Counted from the stretch's first letter, positions 1-9,484 are shown. The stretch: 64,000 nucleotides of DNA from Acidobacteriota bacterium (GCA_018268915.1 JAFDVQ010000006.1:992001-1056000), one strand, 5' to 3'. Notes: a model not told the origin generated them from the letters alone. Made by a program: numbers and translations.

Positions 1-324
1 AGAGAGGGCGTCAAGGACACAAGGTTTGGAGCCGTCGCCGTAGAAGGTGCGCAGTGCGCGAGAGACTGCCTTAATGCGGTCGGTGGCCGGACCAGGTCCA
101 TTGAGTGGACCGAAGATATCGCTCTCAAACCATTGGCCCACGTGAGCGGCGGCAGCGAGGGCCATGTCTCTTTTTCCGCCGGGGAAACGGTAGTAGAGGC
201 TGGCCTTCTCGAGGCCGGTGGCGGCGGCCAGGTCGTTGAGGCTGGTGCCTTCGTAACCCTGCTGACGGAACAGGTCGAGGGCCTTTTCGGCGATAGTGCC
301 GTCGTTGATACGTGAGTGGACCAC
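1..324 (-). CDS. TetR/AcrR family transcriptional regulator, N-terminal part (truncated by window edge)
   Basis: The first 108 codons are present; the gene runs off the left edge. The product starts VVHSRINDGTIAEKALDLF and has the TetR helix-turn-helix at about residues 20-55, with the hallmark GYEGTSLNDLAAATGLEKAS followed by LYYRFPGGKRDM. The start is a GTG at 322-324, the only suitable codon upstream of the HTH. The ligand-binding domain is largely outside the window, so the effector cannot be guessed. It is divergent from an alpha/beta hydrolase, the usual arrangement for a local repressor controlling itself and its neighbour. Family call firm, target inferred. Confidence 0.85.
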   Translation of the reverse strand, partial: MVHSRINDGTIAEKALDLFRQQGYEGTSLNDLAAATGLEKASLYYRFPGGKRDMALAAAAHVGQWFESDIFGPLNGPGPATDRIKAVSRALRTFYGDGSKPCVLDALS

Positions 325-334
325 GGAAGTATTT

Positions 335-378
335 TACCGTCTGTTCGAAAACTTTTTAACTTTACCGATCGTTCGGTA
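335..378. promoter_or_regulatory. Pair of TetR operator-like sites between divergent genes
   Basis: Two copies of TACCGnnnGTTCG lie 28 bp apart, at 335-347 and 363-375. The second is part of a 16-bp dyad at 363-378 (TACCGA-TCGT-TCGGTA). Both lie in the 125-bp gap between the TetR gene and the hydrolase. TetR proteins usually bind such short dyads over their own promoter. The first copy overlaps a TAAAAT on the minus strand that could be the -10 of the regulator. Binding itself is an inference. Confidence 0.55.
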
Positions 379-449
379 TCTAAGAAAACAGATGCCGCCC
401 AAGACCGCAAGGATGCAAGGCAGCTCAATACCTTCGAAAAGGAATAGCC

Positions 450-1367
450 ATGACAAATTCGACACTGCAACTTGAAGATCGCGGAAGCTCCTCCGTCCAG
501 CTGCCTCGTGTGTACTACCGAACTGCGAAGGTGGAGGGACTAACTCTCTTCTATCGTGAGGCAGGATCAGATCACGCCCCCACTGTGGTACTGCTGCACG
601 GATTCCCATCCTCGTCGCACATGTATCGCAACCTGATTCCCGCGTTGGCCACGAGGTATCACGTGGTCGCGCCGGACTATCCGGGATTCGGGTACAGCGA
701 TGCGCCGGCAGCTGAGAAGTTCGAGTACACGTTCGATCACCTTGCGGAGATAGTGAATCGTTTTCTGGAGCAGAAGGGTATCGAGAAGTATTCGATCTAC
801 ATACAGGATTACGGGTCGCCGGTGGGATTCCGGCTGGCGACGGCTCATCCGGAGCGAGTGCAGGCGATCATCTCGCAGAACGGCAACGCTTACGACGAGG
901 GTTTGTCGGCGTTCTGGGGAGAGTACCTGCAGCCGTACTGGAAGGAGCGCAATGCGGCGACGGAAGCCAAGATGCGCGGCCTGCTCTCGCTCGAGGCAAC
1001 GAAGATGCAGTACCTGACGGGCGTGCGGGATGCCGAGCAGGTGAGCCCGGATGCGTGGCAGCAAGATCAGGCGCTGCTGGATCGCGTGGGTAACCAGGAG
1101 ATTCAGCTGGATCTGTTCTACGACTACCGGAACAATTTGCCGTTGTATCCGGCGTGGCACGAGTATCTGCGGACGAAGCGGCCGCCTGTACTTCTGGTGT
1201 GGGGAAAGAACGATCAGATCTTCATCGAGCCGGGTGCGCGGGCGTTTCTGCGGGATCAGCCGGAGGCGGAGTTGCACCTGCTGGACACCGGACACTTCGC
1301 GCTGGAGGAGGATGCGGAGACGATCGGAAGGTTGATGCTGGATTTTCTCGGGCGGAAGGTGAAGTAG
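450..1367 (+). CDS. Alpha/beta hydrolase (epoxide hydrolase/haloalkane dehalogenase-like)
   Basis: A 305-residue single-domain alpha/beta hydrolase. The oxyanion-hole strand reads [19 protein letters not shown] near residue 50. The nucleophile elbow is QDYGSPVG, giving an Asp nucleophile as in epoxide hydrolases and haloalkane dehalogenases, not the Ser of esterases. The acid is probably in VWGKNDQIF and the catalytic His is in [10 protein letters not shown] near the C-terminus. A purine-rich AAAAGGA lies 7 bases before the ATG. No signal peptide is visible, so it is probably cytosolic. It is divergent from the TetR gene and likely its target. The substrate cannot be read from the sequence. 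Confidence 0.85.
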   Translation: MTNSTLQLEDRGSSSVQLPRVYYRTAKVEGLTLFYREAGSDHAPTVVLLHGFPSSSHMYRNLIPALATRYHVVAPDYPGFGYSDAPAAEKFEYTFDHLAEIVNRFLEQKGIEKYSIYIQDYGSPVGFRLATAHPERVQAIISQNGNAYDEGLSAFWGEYLQPYWKERNAATEAKMRGLLSLEATKMQYLTGVRDAEQVSPDAWQQDQALLDRVGNQEIQLDLFYDYRNNLPLYPAWHEYLRTKRPPVLLVWGKNDQIFIEPGARAFLRDQPEAELHLLDTGHFALEEDAETIGRLMLDFLGRKVK

Positions 1368-1370
1368 ATT

Positions 1371-1417
1371 CAGTGGTCAGTGGTCAGTGGTCAGAGATCA
1401 GGGATCAGTGTTCAGTT
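1371..1417. repeat. Short degenerate tandem repeat (CAGTGGT units)
   Basis: Directly after the hydrolase stop codon the unit CAGTGGT is repeated three times, then decays into CAGAGAT, CAGGGAT, CAGTGTT and CAGTTCT, all with a 7-base period. It lies between two co-oriented genes. A role is not evident; it could be a slippage-generated microsatellite or a copy of a dispersed genomic repeat. Confidence 0.8.
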
Positions 1418-1481
1418 CTTGGCGGCGCGAATATCTGTCGATCGCTGGGCACTGACCCGGTTGGTTTATGAGGAGGCTGCG

Positions 1482-2033
1482 ATGCGGGATGTGTATGCAC
1501 AGACGATGTTCTCGGAGCCGTCGAAGAGGCTGCAGGAACGGGCTGGGTCGCGGGAGATGTATGAGCGGATGGCCTGGTCGGAACGATTCGAGGATGGTCT
1601 CAGCGAGTTCGAGAGGGAGTTCATTGAGGCGCGGGACAGCTTCTATATGGCGACGGTGACGCCGGATGGGTGGCCCTACATTCAGCATCGCGGAGGTCCG
1701 GCCGGGTTTCTGAAAGTGATGGACGAGAAGACGCTCGCGTTTGCGGATTACAGCGGGAACAAACAGTACATTTCAGCGGGCAATTTGAGCGTGAATGATC
1801 GTGTGTCGTTGTTCCTCATGGACTATCCGGACCAGGCACGGCTGAAGATCATCGGGCATACGCGGGTGTTGAGTCCGGGTGAGAGTCCGGAGATCGAGAA
1901 GCAACTTCTCAAGGAGTTCGGGGCAAAGGTAGAGAGCGTCGTCGCGATCACGGTTGCCGGGTATGACTGGAATTGCTCGCAGCACATTACGCCGCGGTTC
2001 ACGAAAGCAGAGATTCTGCAATTCAACTCTTAA
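1482..2033 (+). CDS. Pyridoxamine 5'-phosphate oxidase-fold flavoprotein
   Basis: A 183-residue protein of the PNPOx-like split-barrel family. The core reads DSFYMATVTPDGWPYIQHRGGPAGFLKV, then the FMN/dimer strands LAFADYSGNKQYISAGNL and VSLFLMDYPDQARLKIIGHTRVL. The ATG at 1482 is chosen because a perfect AGGAGG (1471-1476) precedes it; the frame is open further upstream but has no site. It may be co-transcribed with the hydrolase 114 bp upstream. Family members reduce flavins, F420 or small substrates, so the reaction is unknown. Its 3' end overlaps the convergent next gene by 11 bp. Confidence 0.85.
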   Translation: MRDVYAQTMFSEPSKRLQERAGSREMYERMAWSERFEDGLSEFEREFIEARDSFYMATVTPDGWPYIQHRGGPAGFLKVMDEKTLAFADYSGNKQYISAGNLSVNDRVSLFLMDYPDQARLKIIGHTRVLSPGESPEIEKQLLKEFGAKVESVVAITVAGYDWNCSQHITPRFTKAEILQFNS

Positions 2034-2514
2034 ACTCTTCCCTTGCACGTGAGATCGCAGTGCGCGTCTGTTGCAGCAGTTGATGAAGATCTACCTGTTC
2101 TCCCTGTTCGATTCTCTTCGAGATCATGGTTAGAGCGTTGATGTTGATGCTTGTTTCTCCCAGGCGTAAGGTGGGATCTGAACCGTATTCGTCGGTGATG
2201 ATGACCCAGTGCAGAGGGAGTTGGCTTTGAAGAACATCCCCGAATGCCACTCCCAGGCACTGTAACTCGTATTTCTGCGAACGTTGGAAGACATCGTCGT
2301 CAAGAAGCTTCTGCAGGTTCGCGAGGTCCGAGTAATTTCCAGTGAGCGACGTGACGCCGTACTGTCGCTTCAGCTCGGCAGCAACTCGGGATCGTTGTTG
2401 ATCGAGGCCAGCAATGTCGCCAGCGGCTAGTTCGGAAAAGAGTGTTGGTTCTGCAGATTTACAACCTGCCTGTGCGCTCCGGCGTCCGAACAAAGTGGTG
2501 AAAGGCCATTTCAT
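2023..2514 (-). CDS. DUF3806-like hypothetical protein
   Basis: A 163-residue protein with no signal peptide. The second half, YELQCLGVAFGDVLQSQLPLHWVIITDEYGSDPTLRLGETSININALTMISKRIEQGEQVDL, resembles the DUF3806 pattern (a GxAFGD turn, then W, an acidic DEYG and a late helix). The N-terminal half is helical and polar. It converges on the PNPOx-fold gene with an 11-bp tail overlap. No function is known for the domain and nothing in the neighbourhood suggests one. The start lacks an obvious ribosome binding site. Confidence 0.65.
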   Translation of the reverse strand: MKWPFTTLFGRRSAQAGCKSAEPTLFSELAAGDIAGLDQQRSRVAAELKRQYGVTSLTGNYSDLANLQKLLDDDVFQRSQKYELQCLGVAFGDVLQSQLPLHWVIITDEYGSDPTLRLGETSININALTMISKRIEQGEQVDLHQLLQQTRTAISRAREEFKS

Positions 2515-2556
2515 TGCAGCGAGCGTAGCAGAGCGTAACCTCCAAATTCAAAACTA

Positions 2557-2585
2557 AAAGGCCGGAGAGCTTATCTCCGGCCTTT
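2557..2585 (-). terminator. Intrinsic terminator after the rho-linked small gene
   Basis: A perfect 12-bp stem, AAAGGCCGGAGA with TCTCCGGCCTTT, closes a 5-base loop. Read on the minus strand it is followed by TTTTAGTTTTG. It lies about 100 bases after the small gene that follows rho, so it should end the rho transcription unit. Confidence 0.85.
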
Positions 2586-2684
2586 GCCCAGCGTCTGGAA
2601 ATTTAGTACCACCTAGACCCCAGAGCTGGAAGCATCTGCGATGCGGCCAACTACGCCTTACTCGCACATAGATGTAAGTGCGAT

Positions 2685-2945
2685 CTATTGAATGGTCGTT
2701 TTCGTCTCCGGCGCACTCTGAATTGGATGCAATTGGATCTCGGGCTCTCCTTCAATTTCCCATTCGATGGAATCGAATTTTCCGAGCTGAAGAGCGGCCG
2801 CGATGATCTTGTCGACATCCATCTTCGGTCCGCCGCCTTCTTCATCGGTTCGCATGACTTCTAGCGTGATGGGAACCGAGACGGTTGTGGTCTCGGTTCT
2901 TACTCGGCGAAGTCGAACGGACATGGAAAGCGTGGAGGAATCCAT
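2685..2945 (-). CDS. Small conserved-looking protein downstream of rho
   Basis: An 86-residue protein starting MDSSTLSMSVRLRRVRTETTTVSVPITLEVM and ending with an acidic half (KMDVDKIIAAALQLGKFDSIEWEIEGEPEIQLHPIQ). The stop codon of rho is only 4 bases upstream and a strong terminator follows, so it is the second gene of a rho operon. The N-terminus looks like beta strands and no transmembrane segment is seen. I do not recognise a family. Tight linkage to rho suggests a conserved partner, but a role is not supported. Confidence 0.7.
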   Translation of the reverse strand: MDSSTLSMSVRLRRVRTETTTVSVPITLEVMRTDEEGGGPKMDVDKIIAAALQLGKFDSIEWEIEGEPEIQLHPIQSAPETKTTIQ

Positions 2946-2949
2946 AGAC

Positions 2950-4200
2950 TTATAGCTGGTTCATGTTGGTGAGGAACTCGGCGTTGTTGCGGACCTTCTC
3001 GAGACGGCTGATGAGGAGTTCCATGGCTTCAGTGGGCGACAACGGGTTGAGCACCTTACGGAGGATCCAGATGCGCTGGAGGTCTTCCTTGGGGATGAGC
3101 AACTCTTCCTTACGGGTGCCGGAGCGCTGGATGTCGATGGCCGGGAAGACTCGCTTGTCGACGAGCTTGCGGTCCAGGATAATTTCGCAGTTGCCGGTGC
3201 CCTTGAACTCTTCGAAAATCACTTCGTCCATGCGCGAACCGGTGTCGACGAGGGCGGTCGCGACAATGGTCAGGGACCCGCCTTCTTCGATGTTGCGGGC
3301 CGCTCCGAAGAAGCGCTTCGGACGCTGGAGGGCATTGGAGTCGACGCCGCCTGAGAGCACCTTTCCCGAGGGCGGGACGATGGTGTTGTAGGCGCGGGCG
3401 AGTCGCGTGATGGAGTCGAGCAGGATGACCACGTCGCGCTTGTGCTCGACGAGACGCTTGGCCTTCTCGATGACCATTTCGGCGACCTGCACGTGACGCG
3501 CTGCCGGCTCGTCGAAGGTGGAGCTGATGACCTCGCCCTTCACGGAGCGCTGCATGTCGGTAACTTCTTCCGGGCGCTCATCGATAAGGAGGACGATCAA
3601 GACCACTTCGGGATGGTTGGTTGTGATGGAGTTGGCGATGGCCTGGAGCAGCATCGTCTTGCCAGTACGTGGCGGCGCGACGATGAGTCCGCGCTGTCCC
3701 TTACCGAGTGGCGTGAGCAGGTCCATGACGCGGCCGCTGGTGGCTTCGCGCACGGTCTCCATCTTGATGCGTTCCTGCGGATAGAGCGGCGTCAGGTTGT
3801 CGAAGAGGATCTTGTTGCGCGTCTCTTCAGGAGACTCGAAGTTGATGGCCTCGATCTTGACCAGCGCGAAGTATTTCTCGCCTTCGTGGGGCGGGCGCAC
3901 GTTGCCACTGATCGAATCACCGGTCTTCAGGTCAAATTTGCGGATCTGCGAGGGGGAAACGTAGATGTCGTCAGGGCCCGGCAGATAGTTGTAATCGGGT
4001 GAGCGGAGGAATCCGTAGCCATCGGGCAGGATTTCGAGGACGCCGTCGGCAAAGATGTGTCCTTCTTTTTCGCTCTGGGCCTGAAGGATTTTAAAAATCA
4101 GGTCCTGCTTGCGGAGGCCGCTGGCACCGGGGATGTCGAGGGTGCGCGCAATACGGCTCAGTTCCGTTATGTTCTTTTCTTTCAGTTCAGATATGGTCAT
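2950..4200 (-). CDS. rho: Transcription termination factor Rho
   Basis: About 416 residues, the usual length for hexameric Rho helicase. The N-terminal SAP-like helix ([37 protein letters not shown]) is followed by the cold-shock-type RNA-binding domain ([37 protein letters not shown]). The ATPase core has Walker [12 protein letters not shown], Walker [16 protein letters not shown] and the Q-loop region RLARAYNT with [21 protein letters not shown]. It ends with the standard GTRKEELL and RMEKV-like C-terminus. A GTG at 4206 is in frame; the ATG at 4200, preceded by AGGTG, is preferred. It forms an operon with the small gene just downstream. Confidence 0.97.
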   Translation of the reverse strand: MTISELKEKNITELSRIARTLDIPGASGLRKQDLIFKILQAQSEKEGHIFADGVLEILPDGYGFLRSPDYNYLPGPDDIYVSPSQIRKFDLKTGDSISGNVRPPHEGEKYFALVKIEAINFESPEETRNKILFDNLTPLYPQERIKMETVREATSGRVMDLLTPLGKGQRGLIVAPPRTGKTMLLQAIANSITTNHPEVVLIVLLIDERPEEVTDMQRSVKGEVISSTFDEPAARHVQVAEMVIEKAKRLVEHKRDVVILLDSITRLARAYNTIVPPSGKVLSGGVDSNALQRPKRFFGAARNIEEGGSLTIVATALVDTGSRMDEVIFEEFKGTGNCEIILDRKLVDKRVFPAIDIQRSGTRKEELLIPKEDLQRIWILRKVLNPLSPTEAMELLISRLEKVRNNAEFLTNMNQL

Positions 4201-4396
4201 GATCACCTGCGGAAGGAGGTAAGTGGGGACCCGAGAGGGGGAAGTGCTCCAGGAGAGATAGGCGGGGTTTAGGAGTTGCGGTCGTTTGGACCGTGCACAA
4301 GTTTATGCACGGCGGAAGCGGTCAAATACAACGTACGAAATGACCGCCTGGAAAAATGTTGTTTGCTTAACTTACTGGATGATACAGCAGAATCGG

Positions 4397-4618
4397 TTAA
4401 GCCGCGCGCCGCGTCTCGATCGGCCGGGCCGCAGGCTTCTGAACCTGAGGCAAAGTGCCGGGGTTGGTGGAATGGAAGCGGACGAGAACCTCATTGGTTG
4501 TGTCCTGCAACCGGGTGTTCGGCTTGTGCAGCATCCGGGTAGCTTTACTTGCAAGCTGGCAGAGCTGGTAACGATTGGACACATTAGAGAGTGCCCCAAA
4601 AACCAAATCAGAACGCAT
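4397..4618 (-). CDS. rpoZ: RNA polymerase omega subunit (acidobacterial short form)
   Basis: A 73-residue product starting MRSDLVFGALSNVSNRYQLC. The segment SNRYQLCQLASKATRMLHKPNTRLQDTTNEVLVRF matches the omega core, in which an N-R-[FY]-x-L motif starts a helix ending K-A-[TR]-R and is followed by a second conserved helix. Omega stabilises assembly of RNA polymerase by clamping the beta' subunit. The ATG at 4618 follows a good AAGGAG with a 9-base spacer. The frame is open 78 codons further upstream to a GTG at 4852, but that stretch resembles nothing and has a poor start. The usual gmk neighbour is absent. The call rests on pattern recognition of a short protein. Confidence 0.72.
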   Translation of the reverse strand: MRSDLVFGALSNVSNRYQLCQLASKATRMLHKPNTRLQDTTNEVLVRFHSTNPGTLPQVQKPAARPIETRRAA

Positions 4619-5210
4619 AAAGTGAATCTCCTTCCAGAACTGTCCAGCGAGTGCTACCTGGCACTGCGGTACAGAGAACAGATAGATATAAGGTCGAGCT
4701 GCCCCAACAGCCTGTCCTCCCTTTAGACGCACGAAGCGGGCATGAAGTTCAAAAAACTTTCGCCCTGAAACGCTGTTCTGTGGAAACAGGCCACGTACCG
4801 TCCAGGAGGCAGAAGTGCTTGCTTCAACAATCTTTTGCGCTAGTGTGCCCACCTCTCGCGCTAGCCCAGACGCACCTTAACGGTGAGTGGCGCCGGGAAC
4901 TGAGATGAGGTGGGAAAAGCAGAAACGCACAATCGCGCCGTGCAATCTTACCCCTGCGGATGGCACTCATGAATGTATAACGCGTGCGGAGTGGGGTCAA
5001 TATTTATTTTGGATCAACTGCGAACTATGTGATAGCCGGTAGCGCCGAAGCTCCGACGTCTAAGTGTAAGTAAACAAGAAGCTTGCTTGTCGAAAGCGAG
5101 GGTCAGCCCTGAACTTCGCCTTGGGATGTGGAACTTGCTCAACTGAACGAACCATTTGAGTTACAGACCGGGAGTGATCTGAAGCACAGTTGAATGTTCA
5201 ACGATGTATG
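4619..5210. other. 592-bp intergenic region upstream of rpoZ
   Basis: This gap lies between the comM stop and the rpoZ start, both on the minus strand. It must contain the rpoZ promoter and a long leader, but I see no confident -35/-10 pair. The rpoZ frame stays open to 4852 on the minus strand, and another frame is open on the plus strand across rpoZ; neither looks like a separate gene. The stretch 4960-5030 is notably AT-richer than the flanks (for example TATTTATTTTGGATC), which fits a regulatory region. No RNA gene was recognised. Confidence 0.5.
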
Positions 5211-6770
5211 TCATGACCAGTAGCTGCGATCAAGGGTTCGGTATTGGATGGCCTCGGCTAGATGTGGCACCGCGAGACGATCAGAACCATCCAGGTCGGC
5301 TATAGTCCTGGCGACTTTCAGGATTCGGTCGTGAGCTCGGGCGGTCAGCCCTTGCTGCTGCATAGCGCGCTCAAGAAGTCGTTCGGAGTCAGCTCCCAAT
5401 TCGCAGTGGGTGCGGATTTGCCGGGTGGACATCTGGGCGTTCGAGAAAATGCGGTCACCGGTTTTCTTAAAACGATGACGCTGGCGGTCGCGAGCGGAGA
5501 GGACGCGAGTCCGGATTTCGGCGGAGCCTTCGGCGGCTGCGCCTCCGCGCAGCTCCTTATATTGAACGGCAGGCACCTCTATATGTATATCGATCCGGTC
5601 GAGGAGAGGCCCGGAGATCTTGGCGACATAGCGCTGAATCATGGGCGGCGTGCACATGCACTCGCGAGACTTGTCGTTGAAATATCCGCAAGGGCAAGGG
5701 TTCATCGCCGCGGCGAGCATAAAACGCGCCGGAAAGCTGAGCGACATGGAGGCACGGGCGATCGTCACCGTGTGGTCCTCGAGGGGCTGGCGCATTACTT
5801 CAAGGACGTTGCGGGGGAACTCGGGGAGTTCGTCGAGAAAAAGAAGGCCATTGTGGGCAAGAGAAACCTCGCCGGGACGGGGGACAATGCCGCCTCCGAT
5901 GAGACCGGCGTCGGAAATAGTGTGGTGAGGAGAGCGGAAAGGACGCTGGGTGACGAGGCCGTCGGCTGAATCGAGCACGCCGGCGACGGAGTGGATCTTG
6001 GTAGTTTCGAGCGCTTCTTCGAAAGAGAGTGGAGCAAGAATTGAAGGAAGGCGCTTGGCGAGCATCGTCTTGCCGGAGCCAGGGGGGCCGATCATCAGGA
6101 TGTTGTGGCTCCCAGCCGCTGCGACTTCAAGTGCGCGCTTGGCGGTGTGCTGGCCACGCACGTCCTTGAAGTCGACGGAAAACTGCTGGAGTTCTCCGAG
6201 GATCTCCCGAGTGCTGACGGTGAAGGGATCGCGCGGAACACTGCCCATGAGGGTGGAATTGAGAAGATCGATGACGTCGAGTAGCGAAGCAACGGGGTAG
6301 ACATTCACTCCCTGGACAACCGCGGCTTCTGCAGCGTTGGCGGCTGGAAGGATGATGTTGGGGATCTTCTTTTCGCGGGCGAGGATGGCGACGGGAAGCA
6401 TGCCGGGAACGGGACGGACGCTGCCGTCGAGGCCGAGTTCGCCGACGAGGAGAAAGCGGTCGACATTGTCGACACGGAGCGCGCCGTAAGCGCCGAGAAT
6501 TCCGACTGCGATGGGCAGGTCGAAGCCGGAGCCTTCTTTCTTGAGATCGGCCGGAGCGAGGTTGATGGTGGTGATAGTGGGCGGAATGAGGTAGCCGGAG
6601 TTTTTGATTGCGGCGCGGACCCGGTCGCGGCTCTCGCGAACAGCGGCGTCGGGAAGGCCGACGGTATGGAAGATGTCTTTGTCGGTGACAACGCCGCTGT
6701 AGTCAACCTCTACATCAATGAGATTGGCGTCGATTCCATATACGGCGGCGCTGAGAGCTTTGAAGAGCAT
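5211..6770 (-). CDS. comM: YifB/ComM family magnesium-chelatase-like AAA+ ATPase
   Basis: A 519-residue protein. The N-terminal Lon-protease-like fold domain starts [23 protein letters not shown] and runs through [14 protein letters not shown]. The AAA+ module has Walker [15 protein letters not shown], Walker [11 protein letters not shown], and the Mg-chelatase family stretch [45 protein letters not shown] with clustered cysteines. A C-terminal Mg_chelatase_C segment ends the protein. ComM is a branch-migration helicase that helps integrate transforming DNA in naturally competent bacteria; YifB homologues are also common where competence is unproven. The ATG at 6770 matches the family N-terminus; the frame is open 18 codons further. 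Confidence 0.93.
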   Translation of the reverse strand: MLFKALSAAVYGIDANLIDVEVDYSGVVTDKDIFHTVGLPDAAVRESRDRVRAAIKNSGYLIPPTITTINLAPADLKKEGSGFDLPIAVGILGAYGALRVDNVDRFLLVGELGLDGSVRPVPGMLPVAILAREKKIPNIILPAANAAEAAVVQGVNVYPVASLLDVIDLLNSTLMGSVPRDPFTVSTREILGELQQFSVDFKDVRGQHTAKRALEVAAAGSHNILMIGPPGSGKTMLAKRLPSILAPLSFEEALETTKIHSVAGVLDSADGLVTQRPFRSPHHTISDAGLIGGGIVPRPGEVSLAHNGLLFLDELPEFPRNVLEVMRQPLEDHTVTIARASMSLSFPARFMLAAAMNPCPCGYFNDKSRECMCTPPMIQRYVAKISGPLLDRIDIHIEVPAVQYKELRGGAAAEGSAEIRTRVLSARDRQRHRFKKTGDRIFSNAQMSTRQIRTHCELGADSERLLERAMQQQGLTARAHDRILKVARTIADLDGSDRLAVPHLAEAIQYRTLDRSYWS

Positions 6771-6930
6771 GGTGACTGTATTCGTGCTGAAACCTCGGGA
6801 ATTCCTGTGATCCCAGGTCTCCAAACGAAGGAGACATAGGGACAGCCTTGACGTCGCAAGTGCGGGCCTGAGGTCGCCGATCTATTCGTAATTTTGCGGG
6901 GAGTTTAGCAGATGGGACTGGGAGAAGGAT

Positions 6931-6961
6931 GGGCTGCCCATCACACCTGTTTGGGCAGCCC
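6931..6961 (-). terminator. Hairpin after the Mn-catalase gene
   Basis: A perfect 10-bp stem, GGGCTGCCCA with TGGGCAGCCC, around an 11-base loop, 12 bases past the catalase stop codon. On the minus strand it is followed by ATCCTTCTCCC, not a clean T run, so it may be an imperfect terminator or a 3' stabilising structure. It lies between two minus-strand genes. Confidence 0.6.
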
Positions 6962-6972
6962 AGCTCAAGACC

Positions 6973-7875
6973 TTACTTTACTGAGATGACTGGCTCACCT
7001 TCCAGGGTAGCCTGGCGGCCTTTCTGTGCAGCGCTCTCGTTTTTAGGAATTGGCTTTTTGTCGACTGTCTGCACCTTGGTCGCCGTCGTCGCTTTCTGCG
7101 CTGAGTCTTGCTTGCCGCGCGCTTCATATCCGGCAACTCCATCCACGGCGCCGTTTGACAGGCCTTTCCCGCCGACCATCGGCGACTCGACAGCGTGAAG
7201 GCCAAAAGAACTCTGCCATGGGCCGTGCATGTCGGTGTCGCCTTCATCACCGTCTCCGGTAGAACCATTGAAATATTCATCTACTAGTTTGGGAGTAACG
7301 GCGAGGCGGCCGATGGAGAACGGCGATTTCTCCAGACTTTCCAGCGCAGCAGAGAAGGCCTTCATGTGGGTGATCTCGCGCGTCATGAGGAATTGGAGAG
7401 CGTCGACTGTGCCGGCGTCGTCGGTGTGGTTGATGAGACGTTCGTAAACGATCTTGGCACGGGCCTCGGCAGCGATGTTACTGCGGAGATCGACGTCGAG
7501 CTCGCCGGTGATTTTGAGGTAGTCGCCTGTCCACGGATTGCCTTGAGAGTTGAAGAGGTTGAGTCCGCCGCCTCCTGCGATGCAGACGAGAGGATCGGCT
7601 TCCGCGGCTTCCCTTTTCTCCTTCATCGGTTTCAAGTGCATGCGAATCAGGGCTCCGACGATCTCAAGATGGCTGAGTTCTTCGGTGCCAATATCAAGGA
7701 GGAGATCGCGACGGGCCAGGTCATCGACGCAGTTCCAACCCTGGATGGTGTACTGCATGGCGGCCGCGAGCTCGCCGTTGGCGCCGCCGAATTGTTCCAG
7801 CAGCATGTTGCCGAATCGGACGTCGGGAGTGCCGACGTTAACTGTATACATAAGTTTCTTAATGTGGTGATACAT
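6973..7875 (-). CDS. Manganese catalase
   Basis: A 300-residue non-haem di-manganese catalase that disproportionates hydrogen peroxide. The ferritin-like four-helix core carries the metal ligand motifs in order: EQFGGANGELAAAMQY, TEELSHLEIV, AEARAKIVYERL and TREITHMKAF. It begins MYHHIKKLMYTVNV as usual for the family. After the core (about residue 205) comes a long polar tail rich in Gly, Asp and Lys ending VISVK. The start follows a good GGAGGG. It is a single-gene unit facing away from serine dehydratase. Together with rubrerythrin and two OsmC proteins it forms the peroxide-defence set of this region. Confidence 0.95.
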   Translation of the reverse strand: MYHHIKKLMYTVNVGTPDVRFGNMLLEQFGGANGELAAAMQYTIQGWNCVDDLARRDLLLDIGTEELSHLEIVGALIRMHLKPMKEKREAAEADPLVCIAGGGGLNLFNSQGNPWTGDYLKITGELDVDLRSNIAAEARAKIVYERLINHTDDAGTVDALQFLMTREITHMKAFSAALESLEKSPFSIGRLAVTPKLVDEYFNGSTGDGDEGDTDMHGPWQSSFGLHAVESPMVGGKGLSNGAVDGVAGYEARGKQDSAQKATTATKVQTVDKKPIPKNESAAQKGRQATLEGEPVISVK

Positions 7876-8013
7876 CTATCCCTCCAAATCGAGATGACTC
7901 CCGAAGTGCGGTTGGATGCGGTGAGGGTAGAGGTACGTTCGTTCAGAATCCTAAGATTGGTAACGAAGTCAATCTGACGGCATCTTGTATTGAGGGATAG
8001 AATCTTCTGCGGG

Positions 8014-9438
8014 ATGACGAGTCTTTTCGACCTATACAAGATTGGCGTGGGACCATCGAGCTCGCACACGATGGGTCCGATGCGGGCAGCTTGCCAGTTT
8101 GCTCGCGAGCTGGCGCAGAACGGCGAAGTGGATAAGATTGAGCGAGTTCAGGTGGAGCTGTACGGATCACTGGCCTTGACGGGTTTGGGCCACGGAACGG
8201 ACCGTGCGGTGCTGCTCGGTCTGACGGGGAATGAGCCTGCGTTGATTGATCCGGCGGTGATTGAAAGTACGGTGTCGGAGATTCGCGCGACGAGGAAGAT
8301 GAAGTTGACCGGCAAGCGAGGCATTGGCTTCGACGAGGAGCGTGATCTGCTGTTCCGGCGAGAGTCGATGTTTCCGCCGGGAGCGAAGACGCAGCATCCG
8401 AATGGCATGAGGCTGAAGGCGTTTGATGCGAGCGGGAATGTGATTCAAGAGCAGACGTTCTTTTCAATCGGCGGCGGATTCATCGTTGAGGACGGAGTAG
8501 AGGCGGCGAGAGGGAGCGGACGTGAGACGACTTTGCCGTATCCGTTCAAGAGCGCGGCGGAGTTGTTGGAGGTTGCGCGGACGCATGGATTGAGAATTCA
8601 TGAAGTGATGATGGCGAATGAATGCGCGCGGCTGAGGGCGGAGAGTCCTGGCATGAGCGAGGTGGAACTCGAGAAGCTGGTGCGAAACGGAATCGAAGCA
8701 ATCTGGCAGACCATGAAGGGCTGCATTGAGCGAGGGATCTCGACGGAAGGGATCTTGCCGGGTGGTTTGAACGTCAGGAGGAGAGCACATCGGCTTGCGG
8801 AGAGGCTGCGCGAGAAAGAGACGGAGGGGAAGTCGAGCGATCCTCTTGCGCCGTTGGACTGGGTGACTGTCTACGCGATGGCGGTGAACGAAGAGAACGC
8901 GGCAGGCGGCAGAGTGGTGACTGCTCCGACGAATGGAGCCGCTGGCGTGGTACCTGCGGTGGCGGAGTATTACGAGCGATTTTTGGAGGGCGCGGATCTG
9001 GACGGAATCATCCGGTTCTTTCTGACGTCGGCTGCAATTGGGATTCTGTACAAGGAGAATGCTTCGATCAGCGGAGCCGAGGTTGGTTGCCAGGGCGAGG
9101 TCGGCGTTGCGTGCTCGATGGCGGCGGGTGGACTGATTGCGGCGATGGACGGGACGAATGGGCAGGTGGAGCATGCGGCTGAGATCGCGATGGAGCACAA
9201 TCTGGGGATGACGTGCGATCCCATTGGCGGCCTGGTGCAGATTCCGTGCATCGAGCGGAATGCCATGGGAGCGGTGAAGGCGGTTCATGCCTCTCGGATC
9301 GCGATGAGTGAATCGGAAGAGCACAAGGTCTCGCTGGATCAGGTGATCAGGACGATGTACCTGACGGGGCTCGATATGCAGTCGCGGTACAAGGAGACTA
9401 GCCTGGCCGGGCTTGCGTTGAATGTAATCGAGTGCTGA
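8014..9438 (+). CDS. sdaA: L-serine ammonia-lyase (iron-sulfur, single chain)
   Basis: A 474-residue single-chain L-serine dehydratase that converts L-serine to pyruvate and ammonia. The beta domain begins [26 protein letters not shown] with the family SSSHT motif and continues with [14 protein letters not shown]. The alpha domain has [24 protein letters not shown], then [32 protein letters not shown], supplying cysteines for the oxygen-sensitive [4Fe-4S] cluster. The ATG at 8014 fits the family N-terminus; the frame is open 8 codons further. No ribosome binding site stands out. It is divergent from Mn-catalase. Confidence 0.95.
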   Translation: MTSLFDLYKIGVGPSSSHTMGPMRAACQFARELAQNGEVDKIERVQVELYGSLALTGLGHGTDRAVLLGLTGNEPALIDPAVIESTVSEIRATRKMKLTGKRGIGFDEERDLLFRRESMFPPGAKTQHPNGMRLKAFDASGNVIQEQTFFSIGGGFIVEDGVEAARGSGRETTLPYPFKSAAELLEVARTHGLRIHEVMMANECARLRAESPGMSEVELEKLVRNGIEAIWQTMKGCIERGISTEGILPGGLNVRRRAHRLAERLREKETEGKSSDPLAPLDWVTVYAMAVNEENAAGGRVVTAPTNGAAGVVPAVAEYYERFLEGADLDGIIRFFLTSAAIGILYKENASISGAEVGCQGEVGVACSMAAGGLIAAMDGTNGQVEHAAEIAMEHNLGMTCDPIGGLVQIPCIERNAMGAVKAVHASRIAMSESEEHKVSLDQVIRTMYLTGLDMQSRYKETSLAGLALNVIEC

Positions 9439-9484
9439 GTGGTTTTGTTCGGGAAGCGTCTACTCGTCTACCATCCAACTCAAG

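Noticed and set aside
4619..4852. 78-codon N-terminal extension of rpoZ
   Set aside because: The omega-like sequence begins at 4618 with a strong ribosome site; the extension has a weak GTG start and no resemblance to RpoZ.
8464..9324. 286-codon minus-strand frame inside sdaA
   Set aside because: Shadow of the serine dehydratase coding bias; Arg/His-rich and featureless.
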